Of a DNA stretch of 64,000 nt, positions 16,648 through 25,734 are shown piece by piece (the stretch's first letter is position 1; each line of letters starts with the position of its first letter). The notes beneath the pieces were generated by a model that ran no database searches, was not told the DNA's origin, and saw only the letters and a program-made list of their open reading frames with translations. The stretch is from Nitrospira sp. (GTDB lineage Bacteria; Nitrospirota; Nitrospiria; Nitrospirales; UBA8639), in assembly GCA_024760505.1 (NCBI GenBank), contig CP058931.1, positions 2,242,001-2,306,000 on the forward strand. The letters are read 5' to 3'. The position numbers and the translations under genes were made by a program.

Positions 16648-18585
16648 ATGAGTCACGATTCACGACCCCCAGACTTTCATCAGGAAGTTTATGCACTCCG
16701 GCAGGAATTGGCAGAGCTGCGAGCCGTCCAGGCGATGCATCAGGAAGCCAGGGACGGGTTGGAGGCGATTGAGCAGCAACTGGCAGGCATCATCCATTCG
16801 GCCATGGATGCCATTATCATCATTGATGACGATCAACGGATTGTCATCTTTAATGCGGCTGCTGAGGAAATTTTTCAGTGTTCGGCTCAAGAGGCACTCG
16901 GGAATACCCTCGACCAATTTATTCCGCTCCCTCTCCGGTCCGCCCATCGTGAACACATCCGCCGATTTGCCGAAACTGGAGCAACTTCCCGACGGATGGG
17001 GGCCAACATGGAAATTTCCGGACTGCGAGGGAATGGTGAGACCTTTCCTTTGGAAGCCTCAATTTCTCAAGCCGAACGAGGGGGGAAGCGATGGTTGACG
17101 GTGATTCTTCGGGATATTTCCCAGCGAAAGCACCATGAAGAGCGGTTGTCTTACCTGGGGAGAATTCTTGAGGAGTCAGTCAATGAGATTTATGTGTTTG
17201 ATGCCACGACTCTGCGTTTTACTCAAGTCAACAAAGGCGCGAGGGAAAATATCGGATACACCATGGAGGAATTGTGCGCCATGACACCGCTGGATTTGAA
17301 ACCGGATCTTCCGAACAACCAGTTTCTGGAGTTGTTAGCACTTCTTCAGACGGGTCAACGGGAACAAGTGAATTTCCGGACAGCTCATCGGAGAAAAGAT
17401 CGAACGACGTATCCGGTTGAAGTCCATCTTCAATATTTACAGGAGGAGGGTCGTCGGGTCTTCCTCGCGATTATCATGGATTTGACGGAACGGGTGGCAA
17501 CCGAACAGGAATTACAGGAGGCCCAACGGACCTTATCGACCCTTCTGAAGAATCTTCCCGGCACGGTCTATCGCTGTGAAAATAATCGGGATTGGACCTT
17601 GGAGTTCATCAGTCCGAGTTGTCAAGATCTGACGGGATATCCACCTGATAAATTTGTCCAATCTCGAGAGGTGTCGTATGGCCGGGATGTGATGCTTCCA
17701 GAAGATCGCGAGCGGGTCTGGCAGGAGGTGCAGGAGGCACTCAAGGACCGTAAGCCGTTTCAGTCCAGCTATCGGATTCGAACAGTGGAAGGATTCGTCA
17801 AATGGGTATGGGAACAGGGATGTGGGATCTTTTCAGAAACAGGCGAGGTTGTCGGGATTGAAGGGTACGTGGTGGATATTACCCAACAACGTGCGTTGGA
17901 GGATCAACTGCGAAAAACGGAACGATTGGCCGAGTTGGGCACGTTGGCATCGGGCATGGCCCATGAAATCGGGACGCCGATGAATGTGATATTGGGGAGA
18001 GCGGAATTGTTAATGCGTAAAGCGCCGGATGAGCGTACCAGGCGGGGATTGGAAACAATTGTGACTCAGGTGGAACGCATTACCAAAATTATGAATCAGT
18101 TATTAAGCTTTGCCCGGAAACGTCCGGCTGTTCGGCAGGCTGTGAACTTAGAGGCCGTGATGGTCGATGTGCTGGATGTGCTGCAGGAGAGGTTGGGTAA
18201 ACAGCATATTCAGGTGAAAAAAACCGTGAGCCCTCACTTGCCAAAAGTATTGGCGGATCCGGATCACATGAATCAGGTATTGTTAAATCTAATTTTGAAT
18301 GCCTGCCAGGCGATGGGCGATGGAGGCACTCTGAGCTTGGCTCTTCACCCGACCGATGACACGGTTGAACTCACTGTGCAGGATACCGGGAGTGGGATTC
18401 CTCAGGAGCAAATCGCCAAGATTTTTGATCCGTTTTTTTCTACCAAGGCGGTGGGGGAGGGGACCGGCTTAGGGCTCACCGTGGTTCATGGCATTCTCCA
18501 GGAACATCAAGGTGCTATCCGCGTGGCAAGTGTGCCGGGCCAAGGGACGACCTTTACAGTTTCCCTGCCCGTGTATTCTGCATAA
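16648..18585 (+). CDS. Soluble PAS-domain histidine kinase, partner of the NtrC-type regulator
   Basis: 645 residues without membrane helices. A short N-terminal coil is followed by three PAS domains (about 45-165, 170-290 and 300-415), then the dimerisation/phospho-acceptor helix with His439 in SGMAHEIGTP, and an ATPase domain with N-box LNLILNACQAM, VQDTGSGIP and GTGLGLTVVHG. It autophosphorylates His439 and hands phosphate to the regulator encoded before it. Cytoplasmic PAS domains suggest sensing of redox state, oxygen or a small ligand. No Cys cluster or obvious heme His is visible, so the signal cannot be named. Confidence 0.92.
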   Translation: MSHDSRPPDFHQEVYALRQELAELRAVQAMHQEARDGLEAIEQQLAGIIHSAMDAIIIIDDDQRIVIFNAAAEEIFQCSAQEALGNTLDQFIPLPLRSAHREHIRRFAETGATSRRMGANMEISGLRGNGETFPLEASISQAERGGKRWLTVILRDISQRKHHEERLSYLGRILEESVNEIYVFDATTLRFTQVNKGARENIGYTMEELCAMTPLDLKPDLPNNQFLELLALLQTGQREQVNFRTAHRRKDRTTYPVEVHLQYLQEEGRRVFLAIIMDLTERVATEQELQEAQRTLSTLLKNLPGTVYRCENNRDWTLEFISPSCQDLTGYPPDKFVQSREVSYGRDVMLPEDRERVWQEVQEALKDRKPFQSSYRIRTVEGFVKWVWEQGCGIFSETGEVVGIEGYVVDITQQRALEDQLRKTERLAELGTLASGMAHEIGTPMNVILGRAELLMRKAPDERTRRGLETIVTQVERITKIMNQLLSFARKRPAVRQAVNLEAVMVDVLDVLQERLGKQHIQVKKTVSPHLPKVLADPDHMNQVLLNLILNACQAMGDGGTLSLALHPTDDTVELTVQDTGSGIPQEQIAKIFDPFFSTKAVGEGTGLGLTVVHGILQEHQGAIRVASVPGQGTTFTVSLPVYSA

Positions 18586-18594
18586 TACTCTTAG

Positions 18595-18731
18595 GGGTCA
18601 TAAGGGTAAGGCGCAAGGAGTAAGGAATAAAGGCATGTACTCTTCCCTACCTGTTTCTTATCCCTTACTGTTTATTCTTCACTGTTTCCCATCCCGGTCC
18701 TGACGCTTCACCCCTTACCCTTCACGCCTCC
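18595..18731. repeat. G-rich/C-rich imperfect inverted repeat between convergent genes
   Basis: Between the convergent kinase and CDF genes, a purine-rich arm (AAGGGTAAGG..., from about 18604) and a pyrimidine-rich arm (...CCTTACCCTT near 18713-18722) are roughly complementary. It could fold and act as a two-way transcription stop, or be a decayed dispersed repeat. Pairing is imperfect and no T-run follows. Confidence 0.35.
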
Positions 18732-19604
18732 GGTCGGCCTTTTCTCGTGTCCTTCCGGTTCGATATGGACGACCACGTCTTCCAGCGATTCAAAATGATC
18801 AATGAGATGCTCTTCAATCCTGGTCGCGAGCGCATGGGCTTTATCGACTGAGAGGGTTGGATCAACGTGAACTGAGAGATCCATGAAGACATGATGGTTC
18901 AGCCCGCGTGTTCTGATATCGTGACAATGCAGGACGCCGGCTATCGACATCACAGCCGTGTGAACCTCACCAGGGTCCAATCGAACCGCGTCTGTTAGGG
19001 AGGACAGGACGTCTTTGAGCACGATGAAGGCCGTCCAGGCGATCACGCCGGCAATCAGGACCGCCACCAAAGGATCAACGAAGGCATACCCGGCTTTCAC
19101 AGCCAGGAGCCCTGCCAGGACAGAACATGATGTCAGGACATCACTCGCCGTGTGATAGGAGTCGGCTGTGAGAATGTCGCTTTTGAGTTCGGTGCCTTTC
19201 CGCCGCTCCCATCGGGTCACGAAAATGTTGACCCCCATGGTTCCAATCATGATAACGAAACTGATGCCGGTCACCTGAGGGTGCACATCAAAGGCCCATG
19301 ACTGATAGGCTTTCCAAAGAAGATAGACGCAGGTCATGACCAGGAAGCCTCCGATGGATCCGGCGGTCAAGGCTTCAAATTTTTTATGACCATAGGGATG
19401 ATTGGCATCGGGAGGAGGGGCGGTCAGCCAGAGTCCGATCAAACCAATCACATTCGAGAGGCCATCGAAGGCTGAGTGAAGGCCATCAGCCTGCATGCCC
19501 AATGAATGCGTCACCATGCCATAGCCCCACTTTGCGGCAGCGACAGCGAGATTTAATATGAGGATCCACCACAGGACCCGGCGAATTTCTCGAAGACGGC
19601 TCAT
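18708..19604 (-). CDS. Cation diffusion facilitator (probable Zn2+ exporter)
   Basis: 298 residues, six membrane helices and a cytoplasmic C-terminal metal-binding domain of the CDF/YiiP fold. Helix 2 has H-SAF-D (ADGLHSAFD) and helix 5 has H-TAS-D (ADSYHTASD). HxxxD in both helices is the arrangement usually linked to zinc; iron and manganese types have DxxxD. The His-rich C-terminal domain (GVLHCHDIRTRGLNHHVFMD, DVVVHIEPEGH) is complete. The protein exports Zn2+ in exchange for H+. It is monocistronic and convergent with the kinase. Confidence 0.92.
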   Translation of the reverse strand: MSRLREIRRVLWWILILNLAVAAAKWGYGMVTHSLGMQADGLHSAFDGLSNVIGLIGLWLTAPPPDANHPYGHKKFEALTAGSIGGFLVMTCVYLLWKAYQSWAFDVHPQVTGISFVIMIGTMGVNIFVTRWERRKGTELKSDILTADSYHTASDVLTSCSVLAGLLAVKAGYAFVDPLVAVLIAGVIAWTAFIVLKDVLSSLTDAVRLDPGEVHTAVMSIAGVLHCHDIRTRGLNHHVFMDLSVHVDPTLSVDKAHALATRIEEHLIDHFESLEDVVVHIEPEGHEKRPTGGVKGKG

Positions 19605-19776
19605 GGATGACGTACAACGATCACGGCTGGGAAAGGCGGATTTGTTGCCCCGGTGAAAACGAGCATGTTATCGGCTGTATAGAGTTCTCACTATATCAAG
19701 AAGTTCTGCGGTGATCGAGAAACGAAGAGGGAATTTCCCCCGGTGAAGAGGCGGTTTCCGGATGGGGGAGAAACCG

Positions 19777-21255
19777 TTATGGTCCAGCCTTGGCGAAATC
19801 GATATATCCCCGTTCCACATTCGTGCTGATAAGGTCGACCTGCACTCGGTCACCCACATCGAGGCCATCGAAACCGGATACCAGTCTCCCCTCGACGGGC
19901 AGTGCTAAGAGTCGAACCCACGTTCCCTTGTTGGAGGCACCTGTGACCATGGCGTCAAACCGTTGTCCCACCCTCGATTCCAGTAGCAATGCCGCGGCTG
20001 ATTTCTGGACCCGGCGCTCGACTTTCTCGGCATCGGTTTCCTTCGCGGTACAATGGGCGGCGAGGGACTTGAGTTCTTCTTTCCGGTAGGGAACCGGATC
20101 GTCCGATAAGGCTGCCTTAATCAGCCGTTGCGTGATGAGATCGGGATAGCGCCGGTTGGGCGCGGTTGAATGGGTATACGCGTTCACCGCTAGTCCAAAA
20201 TGTCCTTGGGGCGTCTCTCCCTTCAGGTTGAGCACGTATTCGCCCCTTCCCATAAGTTTGATGATGGTGAGGGACAGATCGGGAAATCCTAAGGGGTCGG
20301 CCTGTTTGCGCTTGAGAAGGAACTGTTCCAGAGCACCGGCATCGGGTTCAGCCGGAAGCCGTTCATCAAGTGATGACGCGAGCTCCACAATCCGCTGCCA
20401 TCGTTCAGGTGAGCGTAAGACACGCCGAATGGATGGGAAGCCCTTGGCTGTGAGATAGCGGGCGGTCACACCGTTGGCGGCGATCATGAAGTCCGCGATA
20501 ATGTCCTTCGCCCTGTTTGGTGTTTCCCTCTCCAAATCCGTGAGTTCATCATGCGCAAAGACCGGACGGGTTTCGATGGTCTCCAGATCAAGAGCGCCGC
20601 GAAGGTGCCGGAGTCCTTTCAGTTGTTGGGCCATACGGTCCTGAAGTCGAAGGTTTTCGTCAAGGCCGGTGATTCGGTTGATCTCTGGGGGTATGGCACC
20701 ATCACACTGTAGCCAGGCCGAAACGCCGTTATAGGTCAGCTTGGCTTGATTACGCACTCTCGCTCTATAGATGTCGGAACGCTGGAGCCTTCCATCCTCT
20801 TCGAAAATCATTTCAATGACGACAGCCAGGCGGTCCGCTTCAACGTTGAGAGAGGTCAGGTCCGTGGAGAGTTTCTCCGGCAGCATGGGAAACGTCTCGG
20901 CCACCGTATAGACCGAGGTGGTATTATGCCGGGCATGATCGTCAAGGGCCGATGGCTTCCTGACGACGGCGTCAACGTCGGCAATAGCCACAAGAATTTT
21001 GACGGCTCCGCCGGGCAGGGGTTCGGCAACGGTCAGCTGGTCTAAATCGCGCGAATCATCATTGTCGATGGAGCACCAGAGAAGGGTCCTGAGATCATGC
21101 GTCGATTCATCCATGCGCGACGCCGGCCCATGGATATGGTCAAGCTCGTCCAGCACCTTGCGGGAAAAATCGGCAAGCAACCCTCTTTCACGCATCGCCC
21201 GATGGGCAATACGTTGCAAAATCCGGCGGTGTGGCCCTGTGTCTGAATCCGTCAT
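19777..21255 (-). CDS. RNB-domain exoribonuclease (RNase II/R family)
   Basis: 492 residues from the ATG at 21255, which follows AAAAGGG; a TTG 18 codons upstream is less likely. The RNB catalytic domain carries the acidic cluster SIDNDDSRDLDQ, which binds Mg2+, and later NAYTHSTAPNRRYPDL, the RNA-binding/catalytic segment. The two N-terminal cold-shock domains of RNase II are missing; a short S1-like barrel is at the C-terminus (DAMVTGASNKGTWVRLL). It probably degrades single-stranded RNA 3' to 5'. It follows the transporter gene at 21360 by 104 bp on the same strand. Confidence 0.9.
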   Translation of the reverse strand: MTDSDTGPHRRILQRIAHRAMRERGLLADFSRKVLDELDHIHGPASRMDESTHDLRTLLWCSIDNDDSRDLDQLTVAEPLPGGAVKILVAIADVDAVVRKPSALDDHARHNTTSVYTVAETFPMLPEKLSTDLTSLNVEADRLAVVIEMIFEEDGRLQRSDIYRARVRNQAKLTYNGVSAWLQCDGAIPPEINRITGLDENLRLQDRMAQQLKGLRHLRGALDLETIETRPVFAHDELTDLERETPNRAKDIIADFMIAANGVTARYLTAKGFPSIRRVLRSPERWQRIVELASSLDERLPAEPDAGALEQFLLKRKQADPLGFPDLSLTIIKLMGRGEYVLNLKGETPQGHFGLAVNAYTHSTAPNRRYPDLITQRLIKAALSDDPVPYRKEELKSLAAHCTAKETDAEKVERRVQKSAAALLLESRVGQRFDAMVTGASNKGTWVRLLALPVEGRLVSGFDGLDVGDRVQVDLISTNVERGYIDFAKAGP

Positions 21256-21359
21256 AATGCCCTTTTCTGGAGTATCCTGTAAGTGGTTGTCGCTATCGAA
21301 GATCCCCAACCTTTAGGGAGGTCGGAAAAGGTCTGCGGTTTGCGTTCGCTTGCTTTCAT

Positions 21360-22055
21360 TTACCCCGCTGTACCGAAGAGCGTTCCGACTCCTGCGGTCA
21401 GTGCCATGGCCAGTGCACCCCAAAATGTGACGCGCATGGCGCCCGTCATCACCGACGCACCGCCCGCGTGAGCGGCTAATCCTCCTAACCCCGCGAGAAA
21501 TATTAGTGACGTCCCGGAAACCACGGGAATCAAACTGGTTTCCGGGACGATCGTCGCGGTCACAAGAGGCAGTGCGGCTCCGACAGCGAAGCTACCGGAC
21601 GACGCCATGGCTGCCTGAATCGGACGCGCACTGAGGTTTTCGGAAATGCCGAGTTCGTCGCGTGCATGCGCCCCGATGGCGTCATGGGCCATGAGTTGTG
21701 TGGCGACCTGCTTCGCGAGTGCTGGATCGAGACCTCGCCCAACATAGAGAGCGGCGAGTTCTTTGTGCTCACCTGAAGGGTCCGAGAGGAGTTCCGTGTG
21801 TTCAAGGGCAAGGTCGGCCTCTTCGGTATCTGCCTGTGATTGGACCGACACATACTCACCGGCCGCCATTGACATGGCTCCCGCGACCAGGCCGGCTACT
21901 CCCGCGATCAAGACATCGCTGTGAGTGGCATTTGCCGCAGAGACGCCAAGGAGCAGGCTGGCTGTCGATACGATCCCGTCGTTGGCGCCCAAGACCGCTG
22001 CCCGGAGCCATCCGATGCGCTCAGTTCGGTGATGTTCCCTATGTCTTATTCGCAT
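21360..22055 (-). CDS. VIT1/CCC1-family iron/manganese transporter
   Basis: 231 residues, five predicted membrane helices. The first helix carries VLGANDGIVSTASLLLGV, the second AGAMSMAAGEYVSV, both hallmarks of the VIT family with transport-site Asp, Met and Glu. The charged loop (ADTEEADLALEHTELL to GAHARDELGI) is the cytoplasmic metal-binding domain. Bacterial members move Fe2+ or Mn2+ out of the cytoplasm. The gene lies between ppk2 and the RNase on the same strand. Together with CDF it makes a small metal-homeostasis patch. Confidence 0.92.
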   Translation of the reverse strand: MRIRHREHHRTERIGWLRAAVLGANDGIVSTASLLLGVSAANATHSDVLIAGVAGLVAGAMSMAAGEYVSVQSQADTEEADLALEHTELLSDPSGEHKELAALYVGRGLDPALAKQVATQLMAHDAIGAHARDELGISENLSARPIQAAMASSGSFAVGAALPLVTATIVPETSLIPVVSGTSLIFLAGLGGLAAHAGGASVMTGAMRVTFWGALAMALTAGVGTLFGTAG

Positions 22056-22165
22056 GTATCAAGTTTCCCTATACGCAGGGACTCATGGCTGAACAAGGTT
22101 ATTCATCGCGGGAAATAAAAAGCCGAAAACCAATCTTGGGCTCTCTACTTCTGGGTTTTCAGATG

Positions 22166-23035
22166 TTACCTCGCTAGGCGTTTACGGATTGACTGCAATT
22201 CTTTCTGGCGCGCCTTGGTTATGACCGGGTAACTCATGTTGAGACTCTTCAATGTTTCGACGATCACATTCGAAATGATGAGCCTGGCGTTCTTTTTGTC
22301 ATCGGCAGGCACGACATACCAGGGAGCGGTCTCAGTGCTTGTCGCATTCAAGCAGGCCTCATAGGCCTGCATATACTCTTTCCAATACTTTCGCTCCTTA
22401 ATGTCGGCCAGGCTGAACTTCCAGTTCTTTTCCGGTTCATCAATGCGTTGAAGAAAGCGTTTCCGCTGCTCTTCCTCTGAAAGGTGAAGGAAAAACTTTA
22501 TGATTCGTGTGCCATTGCGGTAGAGATGGCTCTCCAGGTCCACGATAGAGCGGTACCGATTTTGCCAGAGAGACTTTTCATCAAGTAATTCGTCCGGCAG
22601 CCCCTGGCTCAGCAGAATCTCCGGATGCACTCGCACGATGAGGACTTCCTCGTAATATGAACGATTGAAAATGCCGATCCGGCCGCGTTCAGGCAGAGAT
22701 CGCGTGGTGCGCCACAGAAAATCGTGGTCCAGTTCCGTTGCGCTGGGATGCTTGAAGCTAAATACCTGGCAGCCTTGTGGATTGACACCGGACATGACGT
22801 GCCGGATGGCCCCGTCCTTGCCTGCGGCGTCCATCGCCTGAAATATCAGCAGCAACGCATAGCGGTTGTCCGCGTAGTGGAGGCGTTGCAACGAACTGAG
22901 TTCCTCAACATGTTCGTTGAGACACTTCTTGTATTGTTTTTTTGATGTGTAGAGGGCCTTCACCCTTGTTGGCCATTTGTTGAGATTGACCGTTGCGCCT
23001 TCCGAAACCCGGAAATCGTTGGACTGAATGTTCAT
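22166..23035 (-). CDS. ppk2: Polyphosphate kinase 2
   Basis: 289 residues from the ATG at 23035, eight bases after AGAAGG. The PPK2 core is complete: Walker A-like FQAMDAAGKDGAIRHVM, the lid segment FLHLSEEEQRKRF, and NRSYYEEVL with WRTTRSLPERGRIGIF. It transfers phosphate between polyphosphate and nucleoside di- or monophosphates. A one-domain protein that ends in KRLAR fits class I or III; nucleotide preference cannot be read from this. It begins 57 bp after atpG, so it may be read with the N-ATPase operon, tying polyphosphate to ATP supply. Confidence 0.93.
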   Translation of the reverse strand: MNIQSNDFRVSEGATVNLNKWPTRVKALYTSKKQYKKCLNEHVEELSSLQRLHYADNRYALLLIFQAMDAAGKDGAIRHVMSGVNPQGCQVFSFKHPSATELDHDFLWRTTRSLPERGRIGIFNRSYYEEVLIVRVHPEILLSQGLPDELLDEKSLWQNRYRSIVDLESHLYRNGTRIIKFFLHLSEEEQRKRFLQRIDEPEKNWKFSLADIKERKYWKEYMQAYEACLNATSTETAPWYVVPADDKKNARLIISNVIVETLKSLNMSYPVITKARQKELQSIRKRLAR

Positions 23036-23092
23036 GGTCATCCTTCTATCATGATTCAATGCGCCGTCCAATGATCCCGGCTCCGAGGCATT

Positions 23093-23980
23093 TCATTTTT
23101 GGGCCAGTGCCTCAAAGCCGGAGATGACGTCGAACAGTTCCTCGTCAATGCCGCTTTGGCGCAATTGGTGGAAGTGTTTATTGAGGTCCTCCAGCAGTTC
23201 GTCGATGTTTTTTTCGGCCCGTTGCATCGCGGCCAGGCGGCTGGCGTTTTCGCTGGCCAGGGACTCGGCGCAGGCCCGGAAGAGCGAGACGAAGAGGTAC
23301 TCATGAATGAGCGCCTTTAGGGTTGCCGTAGTACTCCCTATGACCTCCGGCAAATTCCCTGTCGGCCACGGGAGTATGGCCAACTCGCTTCGCCAGGTTT
23401 CGTCCAGCGGCAACAGACGCTGATTGACCGGCGCAGACACCGCTCTCGACGTTGGGCGATTATAAAAGAGGTGGAGTTCCGAGATTTCCCCGAGACTGCG
23501 GCGCCTTTCGCTTTCCAGGAGAATCTGTCCGACAAGCGGAGTGATGGCCTTGACGGAATTCGGGACGGAAAAGAATCCTAGCAACGGAAGTCCTGCGTCT
23601 GCCAGGCGCGTCTGGACGCGCTCACCGACGGCCCATACCCGGTGTTGGCCGGGCAGCGCGGCCAGGGTCTTGACCGCATAATCGGCTATCACCTCATTAA
23701 ACTGGCCGACCAGTCCCTGGTCTGAACCAAACACGACCGCCCCAATCGCCCAAGTAGGGGTGTGTGTTTTCTGTTCTCCCATCACCGCCATCGGCGAGTC
23801 ATCCCGGAAACAGACGCTTAATCCCAACTCCACGGTGCGAGCGTAGTCGGCCAATGCGCTCACCGATTGCTCGTATTGTCCAATGCTCGAGGCGGCCAAG
23901 GCTTTCATCGTACGCACGACGGATTGCAGGTCCCCGGCTCCGCCGATCTTTCGGCGCAGACCCACCATCGTGTCGCTCAT
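23093..23980 (-). CDS. atpG: N-type F1Fo-ATPase gamma subunit
   Basis: A 295-residue gamma subunit. The N-terminal helix (LRRKIGGAGDLQSVVRTMKALAASSI) and the C-terminal helix (ASRLAAMQRAEKNIDELLEDLN) form the rotor shaft; the middle is the Rossmann-like globular part. It turns inside the alpha/beta ring. Its ATG overlaps the stop of the preceding HPF-like gene by 4 bp, as the truncated copy at 25734 overlaps the atpA stop. Two foreign genes therefore stand between it and the other ATPase genes. Confidence 0.94.
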   Translation of the reverse strand: MSDTMVGLRRKIGGAGDLQSVVRTMKALAASSIGQYEQSVSALADYARTVELGLSVCFRDDSPMAVMGEQKTHTPTWAIGAVVFGSDQGLVGQFNEVIADYAVKTLAALPGQHRVWAVGERVQTRLADAGLPLLGFFSVPNSVKAITPLVGQILLESERRRSLGEISELHLFYNRPTSRAVSAPVNQRLLPLDETWRSELAILPWPTGNLPEVIGSTTATLKALIHEYLFVSLFRACAESLASENASRLAAMQRAEKNIDELLEDLNKHFHQLRQSGIDEELFDVISGFEALAQK

Positions 23981-24348
23981 GACTCCTCCGGGATTTTCGT
24001 CCCAGGTGGGGGAGGGTCAGTCATGCGCCTCTTTTCATCGCGCAGTTGCCCGAGGGTGCTCTCGATCATTCTCGTCAACTTGTCTGCAGCGCCGTCGACA
24101 GCCTGGTCCAGGGTCGCGGCTTGGTATGTGACTGCGATGGGCTGGCGGCCTTCGAGACGGGCTTCCACCACGCAACGCATGTCATCATTGCCGCCCTTCT
24201 TTTCGCTGTTTTCATCGCTCAGGTGGACCTCCACTCGCGTGATGTGATCGCTGAATCGGCTCAGGGCACTCTCCACGACGCCGCTGACCTGAGCGGCCAA
24301 TGCCTCGTGGACTTCAATGTTACGGTCAGTATTGATTTGGATCTGCAT
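23977..24348 (-). CDS. HPF/RaiA-like ribosome-associated protein
   Basis: 123 residues with the HPF/RaiA fold (MQIQINTDRNIEV, then the helix VSGVVESALSRFSDHITRVEVHLSDE, and a second helix AADKLTRMIESTLGQLRDEKRR). Such proteins sit in the decoding region of resting ribosomes and stop translation. The C-terminal tail is Pro-rich and lacks the dimerisation domain of long HPF. It lies between a baeRF gene (23 bp upstream) and atpG (4-bp overlap), an odd place inside an ATPase operon. Confidence 0.88.
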   Translation of the reverse strand: MQIQINTDRNIEVHEALAAQVSGVVESALSRFSDHITRVEVHLSDENSEKKGGNDDMRCVVEARLEGRQPIAVTYQAATLDQAVDGAADKLTRMIESTLGQLRDEKRRMTDPPPPGTKIPEES

Positions 24349-24371
24349 GGTGTTCTCCTTGGTAATTACGT

Positions 24372-25535
24372 TTAATGCCGATAGGTGGCAGCCAGTCCCG
24401 TCCGTCCCGGCATCTTCTCGGCCGGAATGACCAAAACCCGGCCGCCCATCTTTTCGACCAGCTCACCCAGGTCGTCGAGGAGGTCGTCGACTTGCGGGTG
24501 GCTCAGGTCTGCAACCTCGGTCCGACCCGTCGCGCCGTCGAGTCGCCCGGCAATCTGGCGGTCGGCCTCGATCAGCAGTGTGGCGACCCGCCCAGTGGCG
24601 GCCGCCTGTGCCACCTGCGTCAAGTCGTCACTGCCAAGTCCCCTGGATTTTGCCACTGCAAACTCGTCGGCCAATGTAGCCAGCCGTGCCTGATACTGTG
24701 GTTCGATGACTTCCCAGACGCGTTTCCGCAGTTCATCGATCGGCAGGGCATCGGGATTGATCGGGAGTCCCTCCGCTATTAAAAACGGGTTGTGGCTGAC
24801 CTGGTGGAAGCGATGATGATGCTCCGGCAACGCCGCCAGGATCAACGGCAGGCCTGATGGCCGGGAATGGTGTTCTAACACGGCGCGGTCGACAGCGCGA
24901 AAAAACCGGTCCGCGTCGGTGTCGACCTCGTCCTTTTTTCCGCCGTGGCCGTGGTGCATAGCCCCGCTGGCCTGACCGACCCCACCATAAGAAGCGACGG
25001 TTGAATGGGGTTCGGTCAGCTCATCCCCCAGCGCCTCTTCGATCGTCCGTGGGACCCCAGGGCCAAGATCGATCTCGTCAAGCGCATGGCGATTCCCCTC
25101 AAAGAGCCGGATCGTGCGAAGGCTCAGTCCGAGCACCTGGTAGCGATCGACCGATTGCAGAAAACGTCGCAAGGGCTTGGTGTGAAAGCTGTCGGCCACG
25201 ACGACCAATTCGGCGACCGGGCGCTGAAGCCGGAACACATGAAACAAGCCTTGCGCGGCCAGCACGGCCAGTCCATCCTGTGTGTGGGTCCAGAAGTCAT
25301 GATCGTTGGTCAGGGCTTCAAACGGTTCCAGAAGGAGCCGGGTTTCGAGGGCCGGATACTTTTGTCGGAGCGATATCTCCAGCTCCTTGACAAGATTACG
25401 AAACCGGATCGGGTCCTGCTGATTCTCGGGATGGTGCCGATGGGTCGGCTGGTAAAGCGAGAGACATGGCCGTTGGTGATACGATACCAACTCGGCTATT
25501 AGGTCGCTCGTGAGTAAAGTCCTCTTCTGTGTCAT
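24372..25535 (-). CDS. Bacterial eRF1-like protein (baeRF family 3)
   Basis: 387 residues. The start (CLSLYQPTHRHHPENQQDPIRFRNLV) and the segment DGLAVLAAQGLFHVFRLQ are typical of baeRF proteins, which share the archaeo-eukaryotic release factor 1 domains 2 and 3. A flexible His/Gly-rich stretch (about 185-210) occurs where eRF1 would carry its catalytic GGQ; I see no GGQ (GGVGQ is nearby). The C-terminal third (LPLILAALPEHHHRF, RVLVIPAEKMPG) is L7Ae/Pelota-like. Family members are predicted to rescue or protect ribosomes. Its coupling with the next HPF-like gene supports a ribosome-related task. Confidence 0.8.
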   Translation of the reverse strand: MTQKRTLLTSDLIAELVSYHQRPCLSLYQPTHRHHPENQQDPIRFRNLVKELEISLRQKYPALETRLLLEPFEALTNDHDFWTHTQDGLAVLAAQGLFHVFRLQRPVAELVVVADSFHTKPLRRFLQSVDRYQVLGLSLRTIRLFEGNRHALDEIDLGPGVPRTIEEALGDELTEPHSTVASYGGVGQASGAMHHGHGGKKDEVDTDADRFFRAVDRAVLEHHSRPSGLPLILAALPEHHHRFHQVSHNPFLIAEGLPINPDALPIDELRKRVWEVIEPQYQARLATLADEFAVAKSRGLGSDDLTQVAQAAATGRVATLLIEADRQIAGRLDGATGRTEVADLSHPQVDDLLDDLGELVEKMGGRVLVIPAEKMPGRTGLAATYRH

Positions 25536-25572
25536 TCCTGCCTCCTATTTTGTGTTCTTACCCTTTGAGCGT

Positions 25573-25734
25573 TCAAGCATACTTTAACGAAATGGCTGGG
25601 TCATGCGATTTATCGCTCGCATAAAGGGGCTTTTCGTCCATGGAAGCTGCCAAAATTTTCATCGTGCGAGCGGCGGATTGGAGATCCCCGGTTTCGCCGA
25701 TCTTTCGGCGCAGACCTACTATGGTGTCCCTCAT
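25573..25734 (-). pseudogene. Truncated atpG copy (5' end only)
   Basis: The ATG at 25734 overlaps the atpA stop as ATGA. The first 31 residues, MRDTIVGLRRKIGETGDLQS and on to ILAAS, match the AtpG start, then the frame runs into unrelated sequence and stops after 53 codons. In 96 aligned bases (25643-25738) 79 match the intact gene. This is the original atpA-atpG junction, with the rest of the gene lost; intact atpG is 1.8 kb downstream behind baeRF and hpf. A 53-residue peptide could still be made. Confidence 0.9.
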
